A DNA stretch of 64,000 bases from Sepiola atlantica (GCA_963556195.1 OY744525.1:75009844-75073843); one strand, 5' to 3'; positions 11,510 to 23,220 are shown, counted from the first letter of the stretch. Numbers and translations: made by a program. The notes: a model not told the origin generated them from the letters alone.

Positions 11510-12560
11510 GAACTCTCCCAATTTAATATACACATTACGCGTGCATGCGCGTCACTTTATATTTAAAAAATGAGACAGTCGTTAATAACAACATCACGTC
11601 TGTCGAACATTTTTGTGTCTCTCTTTTTTTTCATGTGAGCTTTTGCGTTTACCCTTTCTCTTTGTTTTTCCTTGTTTTCTCTATCCTCCTGTTGTCTTCT
11701 TAGGCTCATGCCTGGTCACTGGCAACCAATTGTAGAACAATGTGCTGCCCCTCTTGACGACCGTCGACCCCAACGTTGTGTTTCCGTGGTTTTCTTTGTT
11801 TTCATCGCTTAGCAGAGTCGTCTATCTACTGACGAATCGTCGAGGGCACAGCACTGGTCCACAAGTTAATTATAAAAGAAACACCACTCTCGAGAAAGAA
11901 CACAAACACATATACGTTGTGTATAATTTAGTTTGAACTATGAGTGTGTGTGACACCGTCGCGTACTGTCGAGACCTCCATCGTCGTTGCTAAAGTCTCA
12001 TCGTTTTCCCGGTCCGATCTGCTCTCTCGGGAGTCTCGATCCTAACTCTCGGGAGGTTCGATTCTAACTGCTCGTCTTCTCTCCGAAACCTAAACTCGTC
12101 AACTTTTGCCATAAACTTTACTGTCGTCAACTGTCGTAAAACTAACCTACCTTACTGTAGTCAGGTGTCGTAAAACACCGTCACTCCTAAAATGTCGTGT
12201 CCAGTGTTATTTTCTTAGTGACCTGTCCTGAACAATGGAAATTGACCACTCCCACATTGTCTTTTGTCTCTTTCGATGAGTCATTTTCTATCCCGTATTT
12301 TCTTTTGTCTTTGTCGATTAGTCACTTCCTATCCTGTCGGTCTTCTATTGTATCACACGTCCATTTTCCATTGTGAGGGACTGCTACCAACACCTACGGA
12401 ATTGTTACAATCTCACACTCTGAAGAAGCTAGGTATACTAGCGAAATGATTAATCAAAAGATCAAAGCAAAAATGAAAAAAATCTGTTCTGATTTTATTT
12501 TTATTAATAAATATCACATCTAAACATGCTTTTAAGGCTTTTAGCCTCATTTATTATTCT
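11510..12560 (+). mobile_element. Unidentified repeat element, long copy
   Basis: Shares its first ~90 bp (starting GAACTCTCCCAATTTAATAT) and its last ~150 bp (TATCACATCTAAACATGCTT region) with the shorter copy at 12581-12935. About 800 bp in the middle are present only here. Near the 3' end CTGAAGA, a GCTAG / CTAGC stem with loop GTATA, and GAAATG occur in order (12420-12448), a hammerhead-like arrangement. No open frame of note. Class unknown. Confidence 0.55.
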
Positions 12561-12580
12561 TAAAAATATGTTTTAAAAAA

Positions 12581-12592
12581 GAACTCTCTCAA

Positions 12593-12644
<52 letters not shown>

Positions 12645-12930
12645 ATCGTGTGCATTCACGATTTCATATTTGAAAGTGGAGGAAACAACAACACCTCCCG
12701 TAAGCCCGGTTGCACCAGCAGAAGCCGGGAAATCCGAATCCGATAAGATCAGGATATACAGACACATTGAAAAGGCCAAGTCTATTGGCGAAATATTTGT
12801 ATTACTATAAACTAAAAAAAAAATGAAAGTTTATAAAAAAAAAAAAAAAAATTGGTTTCGATTTCTTTTCCTTTTAAAATCAATATCGCATCTTTAAATG
12901 CTTGAAAGGTATTTATTTTACCTTATTCCT

Positions 12931-12935
<5 letters not shown>
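12581..12935 (+). mobile_element. Unidentified repeat element, short copy
   Basis: Starts GAACTCTCTCAATTTAATAT like the upstream copy but lacks its ~800-bp middle. A matching hairpin (GGCCAA / TTGGC followed by GAAATATT) sits at about 12770-12800, where the long copy has its GCTAG hairpin: different bases, same pairing. The head is expanded by (AT)n at 12599-12647. Confidence 0.5.

Positions 12936-13003
<68 letters not shown>
12936..13003. repeat. (AT)n microsatellite
   Basis: Uninterrupted AT dinucleotides between the short element copy and unique sequence. Confidence 0.95.
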
Positions 13004-13004
<1 letters not shown>

Positions 13005-13930
13005 CAGCAAGGAATCACATTGACGGACCGTCATTAAAAAAAAAAAAAGTACACAAGATTTGATTTGAAAAAAATTACAAAGCGAGCCGAATATCACAAG
13101 AACTGTTAATGATGTTAAGAAGGTATCATTAAATCTGAATGGATTATTATCATTACTTGATCATTGCAAAACAAAAGACGTAGACACCAACACAAAGAAA
13201 GAAGTAATTGTATGACATACACTAATTCTACGTCGACCAATACGATGTTTCAATGAGCGATGATTAACATAGAGTAACAAGATGACAGATCATTGTAAAT
13301 AAAACACTGTTATGACCGACAACAATAAAATTAAAAAAAGTATTGTTGATTCTATGAACGAACACAATTGAATTTTCCACAGAGAACAAAATAGCATCTC
13401 TTATTTATTTTTCTAACGAAATGAAAATGACAGATTTGTAAGATCATGAGGTAATAAACTATTTCAAATGTCTTAATTAGATGTCTGATGAACGAATATA
13501 AGATGGCCGCATTACAGTCTTCTCAATATCTAGCATATAAATAATGACATCCCTTAACACTGTTACCCGGATGTAATAACATTATCTGCTTTCTTTCTCT
13601 CTTTTTCATATGGTAATATTATCGATACACCCAAAGAAAATGAAGTCATTTCCCTATATTCTGAAAGATTATATTAAAGGTTGGATATTTGATATTCAAT
13701 TTAGCTGCACACGTGTTGGGATATTTAATTCTCTTAGCATGTGGTAACCATTGTTCGTGTGTCGTTTTCGTATTGATGAGACAACCACAAGTGTCAGAAA
13801 GAACTATAAAAGGAAACAATTGGTGAACGTAAATAATATTTAGTGTTTGTTTACTGTTTATTGGCAACTAGACATTAAAAGAAGGTTAAAGACATGTAGA
13901 TACATGAAATTACATAAAACATGTCACTTA
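13004..13930. other. Intergenic DNA, nothing supported
   Basis: AT-rich sequence with one 73-codon minus-strand frame (13646-13867) that has no recognisable domain or splice signal. Confidence 0.5.
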
Positions 13931-13990
13931 GAAACATTGAATAAAGGAAGTCTCCACAATTAATCAAATAAAGGAAGCCTATACAGAAAA
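13931..13990 (+). repeat. Detached left edge of the 27-bp minisatellite
   Basis: Two diverged units (CATTGAATAAAGGAAGTCTC, then ATCAAATAAAGGAAGCCTA) match the array that starts at 14216. The intervening ~225 bp hold a 5S relic and look inserted. Confidence 0.75.
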
Positions 13991-14012
13991 ATCATGTTAA
14001 CATACCGGTTCC

Positions 14013-14092
14013 TATTAGATCACCGACGTTAAACGTCGTTCAGCCAGATCAGTACTGATCATCTGGGAATACTAGGCGCTGTATGTCGTCTC
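14013..14092 (+). pseudogene. 5S rRNA relic (3' two-thirds)
   Basis: GATCACCGACGTTAAACGTC, CAGTACTGATC and CTGGGAATACTAGGCGCTGT align in order with the second half of 5S rRNA (the GATCACCGAAGTTAAGC block through the 3' strand of the terminal stem). The 5' third is missing. It lies in a segment that splits the 27-bp minisatellite. It starts at almost the same 5S position as the relic at 59037. Confidence 0.75.
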
Positions 14093-14215
14093 TACTGTCT
14101 AGGAATCGCATGTGAATTTGTATTCCACATAAACCTCAACTTCTGGAGCAAGGCAGAATGTCTGATGCTGGACAAATACTACAAAAAGTGGTATTACTGC
14201 TTGTTCATACATTAA

Positions 14216-17200
14216 AAGAAAGCCTCCACAATCCATCAAATAAAGAAAGGCTCCAGAATCCATCAAATAAAGAAAGCCTCCAGAATCCATCAAATAAAGA
14301 AAGCCTCCAGAATCCATCAAATAAAGAAAGCCTCCAGAATCCATCAAATAAAACAAGCCTCATGAATATATCAAATAAAGAAAGGCTCCAGAATCCATCA
14401 AATAAAGAAAGCCTTTAGAATTCATCGAATAAAGAAAGCCTCCAGAATTCATTGAATAAAGAAAGCCTCCAGAATCCGCCAAAAAAAGAAAGCCTCCAGA
14501 ATCAATCAAATAAAGAAAGCCTCCAGAATCCATCAAATAAAAGAAAGCCTCCAGAATCCATCAAATAAAGAAAGCCTCCAGAATCCATCAAATAAAGAAA
14601 GCCTCCAGAATCCATCAAATAAAGAAAGCCTCCAGAATCCATCAAATAAAGAAAGCCTCCAGAATCCATCAAATAAAGAAAGCCTCCACAATCTATCAAA
14701 TAAAGAAAGCCTCCACAATCCATCAAATAAAGAAAGCCTCCAGAATCCATCAAATAAAGAAAGCCTCCAGAATCCATCAAATAAAGAAAGCCTCCAGAAT
14801 CCACCAAATAAAGAAAGCCTCCAGAATCCATCAAATAAAGAAAGCCTCCACAATCTATCAAATAAAGAAAGCCTCCACAATCCATCAATTAAAGAAAGTC
14901 TCCAGAATCAATCAAATAAGGAAAGCCTCCAGAATCCATCAAATAAAGAAAGCCTCCAGAATCCATCAAATAAAGAAAGCCTCCAGAATCCATCAAATAA
15001 AGAAAGCCTCCACAATCTATCAAATAAAGAAAGCCTCCACAATCCATCAATTAAAGAAAGTCTCCAGAATCAATCAAATAAAGAAAGCCTCCAGAATCCA
15101 TCAAATAAAGAAAGCCTCCAGAATCCATCAAATAAAGAAAGCCTCCAGAATCCATCAAATAAAGAAAGCCTCCACAATCTATCAAATAAAGAAAGCCTCC
15201 ACAATCCATCAAATAAAGAAAGCCTCCACAATCCATCAAATAAAGAAAACCTTCAGAATACATCAAATAAAGAAAGCCTCCAGAATCCATCAAATAAAGA
15301 AAGCCTCCAGAATCCATCAAATAAAGAAAGCCTCCAGAATCCATCAAATAAAGAAAGCCTCCACAATCTATCAAATAAAGAAAGCCTCCACAATCCATCA
15401 AATAAAGAAAGCCTCCAGAATCCATCAAATAAAGAAAGCCTCCAGAATCCATCAAATAAAGAAAGCCTCCAGAATCCATCAAATAAAGAAAGCCTCCAGA
15501 ATCCATCAAATAAAGAAAGCCTCCACAATCCATCAAATAAAGAAGCCTCCACAATCTATCAAATAAAGAAAGCCTCCACAATCCATCAAATAAAGAAAGC
15601 CTCCAGAATCCATCAAATAAAGAAAGCCTCCAGAATCCATCAAATAAAGAAAGCCTCCAGAATCCATCAAATAAAGAAAGCCTCCAGAATCCATCAAATA
15701 AAGAAAGCCTCCACAATCTATCAAATAAAGAAAGCCTCCAGAATCCATCAAATAAAGAAAGTCTCCAGAATCAATCAAATAAGGAAAGCCTCCAGAATCC
15801 ATCAAATAAAGAAAATCTCCAGAATCCATCAAATAACGAAAGCCTCCAGAATCCATCAAATAAAGAAAGCCTCCAGAATCCATCAAATAAAGAAAGCCTT
15901 CAGAATCCGTCAAATAAACAACGCCTCTAGAATCCATCAAATAAAGAAAGCCTCCAGAATCCATCGAATAAATAATGCCTCCAGAATGCATCGAATAAAG
16001 AAAGCCTCCAGAATATATCAAATAAAGAAAACCTCCACAATCAATCGAATAAAGAAAGCCTCCAGAATCCATCAAATAAAGAAAGTCTCCAGAATCAATC
16101 AAATAAGGAAAGCCTCCAGAATCCATCAAATAAAGAAAATCTCCAGAATCCATCAAATAACGAAAGCCTCCAGAATCCATCAAATAAAGAAAGCCTCCAG
16201 AATCCATCAAATAAAGAAAGCCTTCAGAATCCGTCAAATAAACAACGCCTCTAGAATCCATCAAATAAAGAAAGCCTCCAGAATCCATCGAATAAATAAT
16301 GCCTCCAGAATGCATCGAATAAAGAAAGCCTCCAGAATATATCAAATAAAGAAAACCTCCACAATCAATCGAATAAAGAAAGCCTCCAGAATCCATCAAA
16401 TAAAGAAAAGCTCCACAATCCATCGAATAAAGAAAGCCTCCAGTATCCATAAAAAAAAAAAACCTCCACAATCCATCAAATAAAGAAAACCTCTAGAATC
16501 CATCAAGAAACCTCCACAATCCATCAAAAAAAGAAAACGTCCAGAATCCATCAAATAAAGAAAACCTCAAAAATCCATCAAATAAAAAAAGCCTCCACAA
16601 TCCATCAAATAAAGAAAGCCTCCACAATCCATCAAATAGAGAAAACCTCCAGAATCCATCAGATAAAGAAAGCTGCCACAATCTATCAAATAAAGTAAAC
16701 CTATAGAATCCATCAAAAACCTCCAGAATCCATCAAATAAAGAAAACTTTCAGAATCCATCAAGAAACCTCCACAATCCATCAAATACTGAAAACCTCCA
16801 GAATCCATCAAATAAAGAAAGCCTCCAGAATCCATCAAATAAAGAAAGCCTCCACAATCATCAAATAAAGAAAACCTTCAGAATCCATCAACAAACCTCC
16901 AGAATCCATCAAATAAAGAAAACTTCCACAATCCATCAAATAAAAGAAAGCCTCCACAATCCATCAAATAAAGAAAACCTCCACAATCCATCAAATAAAG
17001 AAAACCTCTTCAATCCATCAAATAAAGAAAACCTCCAGAATCCATCAAATAAAGAAAACCTCCAGAATCCATCAAGAAACCTCCAGAATCCATCAAATAA
17101 AGAAAACCTTCAGAATACATCAAGAAACCTCCAGAATCCATCAAATAAAGAAAGCCTCCAGAATCCATCAAATAAAGAAAGCCTCCACAATCCATCAAAT

Positions 17201-18434
17201 AAAGAAAGCCTCCACAATCCATCAAATAAAGAAAGCCTCCACAATCCATCAAATAAAGAAAGCCTCCAGAATCCATCAAATAAAGAAAGCCTCCAGAATC
17301 CATCAAATAAAGAAAGCCTCCAGAATCCATCAAATAAAGAAAGCCTCCAGAATCCATCAAATAAAGAAAGCCTCCAGAATCCATCAAATAAAGAAAGCCT
17401 CCACAATCTATCAAATAAAGAAAGCCTCCACAATCCATCAAATAAAGAAAGCCTCCAGAATCCATCAAATAAAGAAAGCCTCCAGAATCCATCAAATAAA
17501 GAAAGCCTCCAGAATCCATCAAATAAAGAAAGCCTCCAGAATCCATCAAATAAAGAAAGCCTCCACAATCTATCAAATAAAGAAAGCCTCCACAATCCAT
17601 CAATTAAAGAAAGTCTCCAGAATCAATCAAATAAGGAAAGCCTCCAGAATCCATCAAATAAAGAAAGCCTCCAGAATCCATCAAATAAAGAAAGCCTCCA
17701 GAATCCATCAAATAAAGAAAGCTTCCACAATCCATCAAATAAAGAAAGCCTCCAGAATCCATCAAATAAAGAAAACCTTCAGAATACATCAAATAAAGAA
17801 AGCCTCCAGAATCCATCAAATAAAGAAAGCCTCCAGAATCCATCAAATAAAGAAAGCCTCCAGAATCCATCAAATAAAGAAAGCCTCCAGAATCTATCAA
17901 ATAAAGAAAGCCTCCACAATCCATCAAATAAAGAAAGCTTCCAGAATCCATCAAATAAAGAAAGCCTCCAGAATCCATCAAATAAAGAAAGCCTCCAGAA
18001 TCCATCAAATAAAGAAAGCCTCCAGAATCCATCAAATAAAGAAAGCCTCCACAATCCATCAAATAAAGAAAGCCTCCACAATCTATCAAATAAAGAAAGC
18101 CTCCACAATCCATCAAATAAAGAAAGCCTCCAGAATCCATCAAATAAAGAAAGCCTCCAGAATCCATCAAATAAAGAAAGCCTCCAGAATCCATCAAATA
18201 AAGAAAGCCTCCAGAATCCATCAAATAAAGAAAGCCTCCACAATCTATCAAATAAAGAAAGCCTCCACAATCCATCAATTAAAGAAAGTCTCCAGAATCA
18301 ATCAAATAAGGAAAGCCTCCAGAATCCATCAAATAAAGAAAATCTCCAGAATCCATCAAATAACGAAAGCCTCCAGAATCCATCAAATAAAGAAAGCCTC
18401 CAGAATCCATCAAATAAAGAAAGCCTCCAGAATT
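14216..18434 (+). repeat. 27-bp minisatellite, about 155 units
   Basis: Head-to-tail units of 27 bp built from CCTCCAGAATCCATC plus AAATAAAGAAAG. Because 27 is divisible by three, long frames stay open on both strands (9-residue periods such as GGFLYLMDS), but these are arithmetic artefacts. The variant unit with ATCTATC recurs at 14691, 14853, 15015, 15177, 15366, 15554 and 15716, giving higher-order periods of 162 or 189 bp (6 or 7 units). Between 16470 and 17120 many units are shortened or end in AAGAAACC. The array stops abruptly at 18434. Confidence 0.97.
15740..16387 (+). repeat. 324-bp segmental duplication inside the minisatellite
   Basis: A 12-unit block with distinctive variants (GTCTCCAGAATCAATC, AAATAACGAAAG, AAACAACGCCTCTAG, AAATAATGCCTC) occurs twice head to tail. 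The marker GTCTCC is at 15761 and 16085, exactly 324 bp apart. I see no differences between the two blocks over the stretch I compared, so the duplication is recent compared with the decay of single units. Confidence 0.9.
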
Positions 18435-18579
18435 GATAATTAAATAAATTTTATTACTTTAATCTCTTACTTAAAGATTCAACTTGCCTACACCCAATTT
18501 GTATTTTTGGTCCCCCGATTTATAAAATCGGGAGACCTATGTTTTGAGGCATTTCCGTCCGTCCGTCTGGATTTTTCTC

Positions 18580-19060
18580 CGCAACCATCCATTGAATTTC
18601 TCTGAAATTTTTCATGAAGTTGTAACTTTTATCAGGTTAGAAAGTGACATTCTCCGATTTTTGAAAAAAAATCTGGTTTACCCCCCAGGGGGGTCAAAAG
18701 TCCCCAAAATGGCAAAAAATGACATTTTTTGCCCCATAATATTTCATCCATCCATTCAATTTCCAAAATATGGAAGCAATTTTTCCTAATAGAAAATAAG
18801 TATCGCTGATCTTGGAAAAAATCTGGTTCGCGCCCCCAGGGGGTACAAAAGCCCCCAAAATGGCAACAAATTACCCTTTTCTCCCATAACGTTTGATGCA
18901 TCCATTCAATTTTTCTGAAACTTGGCCAAAATGTAGAGACAATTGTTCTGGATATAAAATGAGCATCTTTGACCTCAGAAAAATTCTGGTTCGCGACTCC
19001 AGGGGGGCAAAGGGGGGTCAAAAATGCCCCAAATTGCCCAAATTTATTGCATTTTACACT
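18580..19060. repeat. ~155-bp tandem repeat, three imperfect units
   Basis: Three units each contain a GAAAAAAATCTGG-like word (18662, 18813, 18978), then a C-run or CCAGGGGG, then CCCCAAAATGGC and CATCCATTCAATTT. Spacing is 150-165 bp. CCCAAAATGGCAAAAAATG and CCAGGGGGG are the best-preserved parts. The minus-strand frame of 144 codons follows this periodicity and I do not consider it a gene. Confidence 0.8.
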
Positions 19061-19387
19061 CGCCACATCGAGTCACATACAGAAGGGGACCACGCACGTG
19101 CGGCTTGTTCTGAATGCCTTGAGTAAACTAGTTAATATAAACAATACATATTTTCAAAAACAGCCGCAGACAATGTCATTCTTGGCCCTTCTCAGCTAGA
19201 AACGAGTATCCTTGGTAACTTTTATGTCAGATATATTCACATAAAATTTCAAATAAAATATTGGAAATTAATAAAAACAAGTTATTTCTACAATCAACAT
19301 TAAAAATACTCTAAAATATTTATCTTAAAATTAAACGTTCTATCCAAACAAAATCTCCAGGAAAGTGGTTTGCCAATGATGTAATAT

Positions 19388-19398
19388 TTCTCTCTCTT

Positions 19399-19440
<42 letters not shown>
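19388..19440. repeat. (CT)n / (AT)n microsatellite
   Basis: CT-rich run followed by uninterrupted AT dinucleotides, directly before the LINE remnant. Confidence 0.9.
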
Positions 19441-19444
<4 letters not shown>

Positions 19445-19985
19445 ATTACCTTGATGATACAATTAGAGCATAGAGAGGTGCTGATGTGATAGCAAGAGTT
19501 GTGAGTGGATAGATGAAGTTCAGGGAACTTCTGCAAATACTAACCAGCAGAGTGTTATTGCTGTCCATCAAGGGAAGAGTTTATCAGGCAAGTGTGCACA
19601 GTGTGATAATGTGTGAAAGTTAAACCTTGCCAGTGAGGGTTGAGGATATATGTTGCATGGAAAGAAATGATATTAACCTGATACAATGGCTGTGTAATGT
19701 GAGTCTTAAAGACAGGCTGATCTTCAAGTGAGATGTGTGCAGAACAGGAGACTGCGTTGGTTTGTTCACATTGAAAGAATGGATGAGAGTGTTTGAGTTA
19801 GTAGATGTAAAATAGTTATGGTAGCAGGGTCAATTGGGTGGGAAAGGCGAAGAGAAAAATGGGCAGAAGTTATAAGGATGGATTTGAGAAAAAGAGGGAT
19901 AAAAACCTGGCTAGAGATTGGTTAGTTGGACAGCTTTTAAAAATTGATTTCCAAACTCATGCCAGCATGGAAAACAGACATTAAA
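19440..19985 (+). mobile_element. RTE-type LINE 3' end (ORF2 C-terminus), copy 1
   Basis: Translated in pieces it gives the C-terminal end of an APE-type LINE polyprotein: FRELLQILTSR, LLSIKGRVYQA, CNVSLKDRL, HIERMDES and MDLRKRGI. Several frameshifts and a deletion after LKDRL show it is dead. The 3' end (CCAGCATGGAAAACAGACAT, then TTAAACCGA) matches the five other copies of this family in the window. Assignment to RTE or a close clade comes from general style and was not tested. Confidence 0.75.
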
Positions 19986-20014
19986 CCGAGAGATATATGA
20001 GAGAGATTACTGTA

Positions 20015-20420
20015 TTAGATACTTTGCATGACTTCAGGTATACTATCCTTCTTAGTCAACTCTCTGGGGTCACCAAATATTTTTATCACTTTATGTCGCA
20101 CGTCTTTATATGTGAGATTTCCTGTTGCTCTGGCTGCCTTGCCTGATTCTGTCAGATTGGCCGCTTTAAGCAACAAGAAAGCCCCAATGCTTTTGGATAT
20201 CTCCATTTTATGCCTTTTCAGTTTCTGATATCTCTGCTCATACTTAACTATGAATCTGAAAGAATTGACACCTGCATTCTGCTTATATTCATAAAAAATC
20301 TTATAAATGCACAACATGCCAATGTGTCTTCAACTTATCAATAAGCTTTATCCAATTTCTCTATGATCAATTTATAAACAACCCTTCTAATATCTTCTGA
20401 TTATAAATCACGTACCACCT
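20015..20420 (-). pseudogene. Retrotransposon gag-like fragment
   Basis: A 100-codon minus-strand frame (20317-20015) contains KYEQRYQKLKRHKMEI, FLLLKAANLTESGK and LTYKDVRHKVIKIFGDP. This layout (coiled region, a LLKAANLTES-type helix, then a K..KIFGD segment) resembles gag-like proteins of invertebrate LTR retrotransposons as I know them. A related but frameshifted stretch continues upstream to about 20420. No zinc knuckle, protease or RT follows. The parent class is uncertain. Confidence 0.5.
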
Positions 20421-20618
20421 CTCATGTTTTTTTCTCAAGGGAGAGATATACGTCAGCTTCAAGTTGGTTTTCTACAGTAACAATGTAGATTTTTCAGATG
20501 TTAATATCATTCTTCAAACTTAATCATTTTCTTAAGGATGGAAATTAGGTGGGTGTAAACAAAATAAAACGCATAATTTATATAAAACGCATTATAATGA
20601 AATTCTCTAACGAACATG

Positions 20619-20705
20619 CATAGTTTTAACATGTGGAAACGATTTGTAAGAGTTTTTATACCGTTTAAAAATTATTACAAATCGTTTACACACCTTAAAA
20701 CTATG
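20619..20705. mobile_element. Small palindromic MITE (~87 bp)
   Basis: CATAGTTTTAACATGTGG and GAAACGATTTGTAA on the left are complementary to TTACAAATCGTTTACAC and ACCTTAAAACTATG on the right. About 28 of 31 bases pair, leaving a central loop of about 25 nt. No target duplication stands out. Confidence 0.75.
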
Positions 20706-21540
20706 TAGGTTTTGCCATTTTGTTTGATTTATGCAGGTTTTTGAGTGTTAACTATTCTGTACCTTTATCTAGCTGGGCTTATTACACTAGTTTTTTTTTC
20801 AAGTTTGTGATGCTGCTTTTACACATCAGCCCCTATAGCTGCCATATTGGCTCAGTAAAATCCAGCAACGAGACGAAAAGCAACCACACAAAATTAAAAC
20901 CAAGTTTCCGAAACAGAAAATGAAAAACATTGCATTTTATTATGTAACTGATTTATTTACACAAACAAAAAAATGGGACCCGTTCGTCTCTTTGCTATCA
21001 CAGGTATCTCTACATTATACCCTTTTCCCAAAAAATTACATCGAGCTCTTTCTGACTGCTGGAAGGTGCACCAAGACATGACTTAGGCCTCCATTTAGTC
21101 TCAATAGTGTACAAAAAAAAGTGGATGGTTATGCCTACTGATGAGGGGTGAAGCCTTCAGAGGTGGGGGGGGGCAACAGGAGCGAAGTTGGACGAGTATA
21201 TTTATGGTCAGGAATAGGGGTAGGAGAGGTAGTTCAAAAACCTATGTTAGGTTCTACCATTCTCTTAAGATAGGTAGAGGTACTAAGTCAGAGAGTGTTC
21301 TTCAGCTCAAAGGAGACCAGACTGTTCGACTTTGCTCTATTGTTATCAGACCCTGTTGGGTGGGTCACTACAGAGCATTTCTTTTTAGCAACCTCCCCCT
21401 CCCCCTCCCCGACTGCGGCCTCGGCGCCCTTCAAGGTATAGCCAGGAAAGATATATGATATTTTTCCCAACAATAGAAAGTGAATACCTTGTAAGGATGC
21501 AAGCACATGGAGTCAATTGTGAAGCGACCACACCTCTCCT
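20706..21540. other. Intergenic DNA, nothing firmly supported
   Basis: A 105-codon plus-strand frame (21141-21458) has Arg/Gly-rich and C-run-derived composition and no domain I recognise. The word TTAACTATTCTGTACC at about 20748 matches the internal repeat of the hAT-like elements, so a piece of that family may be present. Confidence 0.4.
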
Positions 21541-21544
21541 GAAC

Positions 21545-22200
21545 CAGTCAATAATATTTTCAAACTGCCAAATCTGCTGCAAAGAAGGTAGGCTCCCTCT
21601 ACAGGGCTAGAAAACTTCTCACACCTGCCAGTATTCTATATCTCTATAAAGCCACTATTTGCCCATGTGTGGAGTACTGTTGCAACATCTGGGCTGGTGC
21701 TTCAACCACTAGTTTCTCTCTCTTGAACAGGGTGCAAAAAAGAGTCTCTACCTAATAGGTTCTGCACAGTCTACCAAGCTCCAGCCCTTATCTCATCTCT
21801 GTGGCATCGCTGTGCGTGTTTTACAAGTACTTCCACAGAATGTGTTCTGATGAACTTACTGTACTTGCACTCCCTCAACGTAAATACCTCTGATTAACCA
21901 AACGAGCAGCAATATCCCACCCCTTCACTATAGATGGCCCCAAGATGCCGAGAATCTTTCCACTCTAATAGCTTCTTTCCTTGGACCGTTTCTCTTTTGA
22001 ATTCCATCCCTGCTCCCTGTTTCCCCAACTGTACCAATATGCATAAATTTAAATGTAATGTGAACAAATATCTTGTGGCACAACTCCCCACTAAGGATGC
22101 CCCTTATAAATCTGGCCTCTAATCACAGTAGCCCCTTACATCTCAGTGGCAATATGCCATGTTTGGGGTGAATCAAAGGTAATAAAAAATTTAAAAAAAA
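21545..22200 (+). mobile_element. Non-LTR LINE 3' end (Jockey/CR1-like), copy 1
   Basis: Plus-strand pieces give the C-terminal region after an RT: KKVGSLYRARKLL, ILYLYKATICPCVEYC, NIWAGAST, SLLNRVQKRV, HPFTIDGP and SFHSNSFFPWTVSLLNSIP. This layout (LYKA-x-x-x-P-x-x-EY, W-G, then R-x-x-SF...WN-LP) is the conserved tail of Jockey/CR1-type polyproteins. Frames break near 21750 and 21890. The 3' end has GTAGCCCCTTAC and an A-rich tail, shared with 58470-59036. Confidence 0.75.
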
Positions 22201-23074
22201 AGGTGTTTGTATCAAATATCAAATTACCAAAAAAAAAATACAATTGCCATAGGATAATATTATTTTGAATTGTATTACTTTTTAGAAAAATCTATATAAC
22301 TACGAGCGTATACCCTCCATCAAAAATGTTGGGGAAAAAATTATGCTTCGCTAATGTTTGAACTAATATTCATATTCATATAAAATAACGTCTCAATTGG
22401 TGAAGTTAAAAAAGGAATTAAGAAAGAAAGAAAACGTCTCAAACTGGAAAGTTAAAGAAAAAAGAAAAAAAAAAAGAAAAAATGAAACGTATCAATCGGT
22501 ACAGAAAGAAGAAAGGAAAAAAAGTCTCATTATGGAAATAGAGTGAATGATTTATTTCCGAATTCATTTCAGGCAGCGAGGAGGGGAGGTCAGATTTGCT
22601 ATCTCTTTTCTCTAAAATACTAGAAATTGTTTCGTTGGGCAGTTTTTTTACTCACTAACTTTTGTGTGACGGGACAGATTAATATTTATAAATATACACA
22701 TTGGTTTTTATTATAGAGTGACTATAATAGATCGAACCATTCATGAATTATTAAAGACTATATACGAAATTAATTATTCATGGCAAATTCAGTTAGTACT
22801 TGCAAATGTTTGCATTTCCTTAAAAGATATACAGATATTCAATGCGTGCAAGTATGCATATATCCTGATGCCTCTGAATTGTGGGAGGGGGATTCTAAGG
22901 GGACAAAGGATGGAGACAACTGAATGCTAAACAAAACCGTGACTTTTCAAACCACATCGGGCACAGCAGCAAACTTTCAGACAAGATACCAACATAACTT
23001 TAGAACCCTTGAAATAACATAGCTGGATGAACATCCACACACGTCAAACATACACAGCCATGAAGTGTAAAACA
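22201..23074. other. Intergenic DNA, nothing supported
   Basis: AT-rich with GAAA-rich purine stretches around 22410-22530. Short frames only, with no recognisable domain. Confidence 0.5.
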
Positions 23075-23220
23075 ATAACATACGTGTGCAGTGTGATGAT
23101 GTATGGAAGAGAAATCTGACCAGTGATGGTGGAGGATATGTGTTGCATGAAGAGAAATAATATGAGAATGATATAATAGATGTATAATGTGAGTTTTTAA
23201 GACAGGCTTAGATCTGATGA
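23075..23220 (+). mobile_element. RTE-type LINE 3' fragment, copy 2
   Basis: CAGTGTGATGATGTATGGAA and GACAGGCTTAGATCTGATGA match the other copies of this LINE. It ends where the other copies continue with CTCAGAG, and a U2-SINE-like body starts at about 23221. Confidence 0.7.

Noticed and set aside
15533..16471. 312-codon minus-strand frame (GGFLYLMDS repeats) and other long frames in 14099-18278
   Set aside because: They exist because the minisatellite unit is 27 bp, a multiple of three. Two or more frames are open at once on the minus strand, units drift in frame, and there is no unique flanking protein sequence. I see no sign of translation.
14216..18434. CRISPR array
   Set aside because: The repeats are directly adjacent, with no unique spacers, and the genome is eukaryotic.
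18632..19066. 144-codon minus-strand frame
   Set aside because: Follows a 150-165 bp non-coding tandem repeat with G-runs; residues repeat with the DNA period and no domain is visible.
21141..21458. 105-codon plus-strand gene
   Set aside because: Composition is driven by G-runs and CCCCCTCC repeats; the opposite strand is open too, and no domain is recognised.
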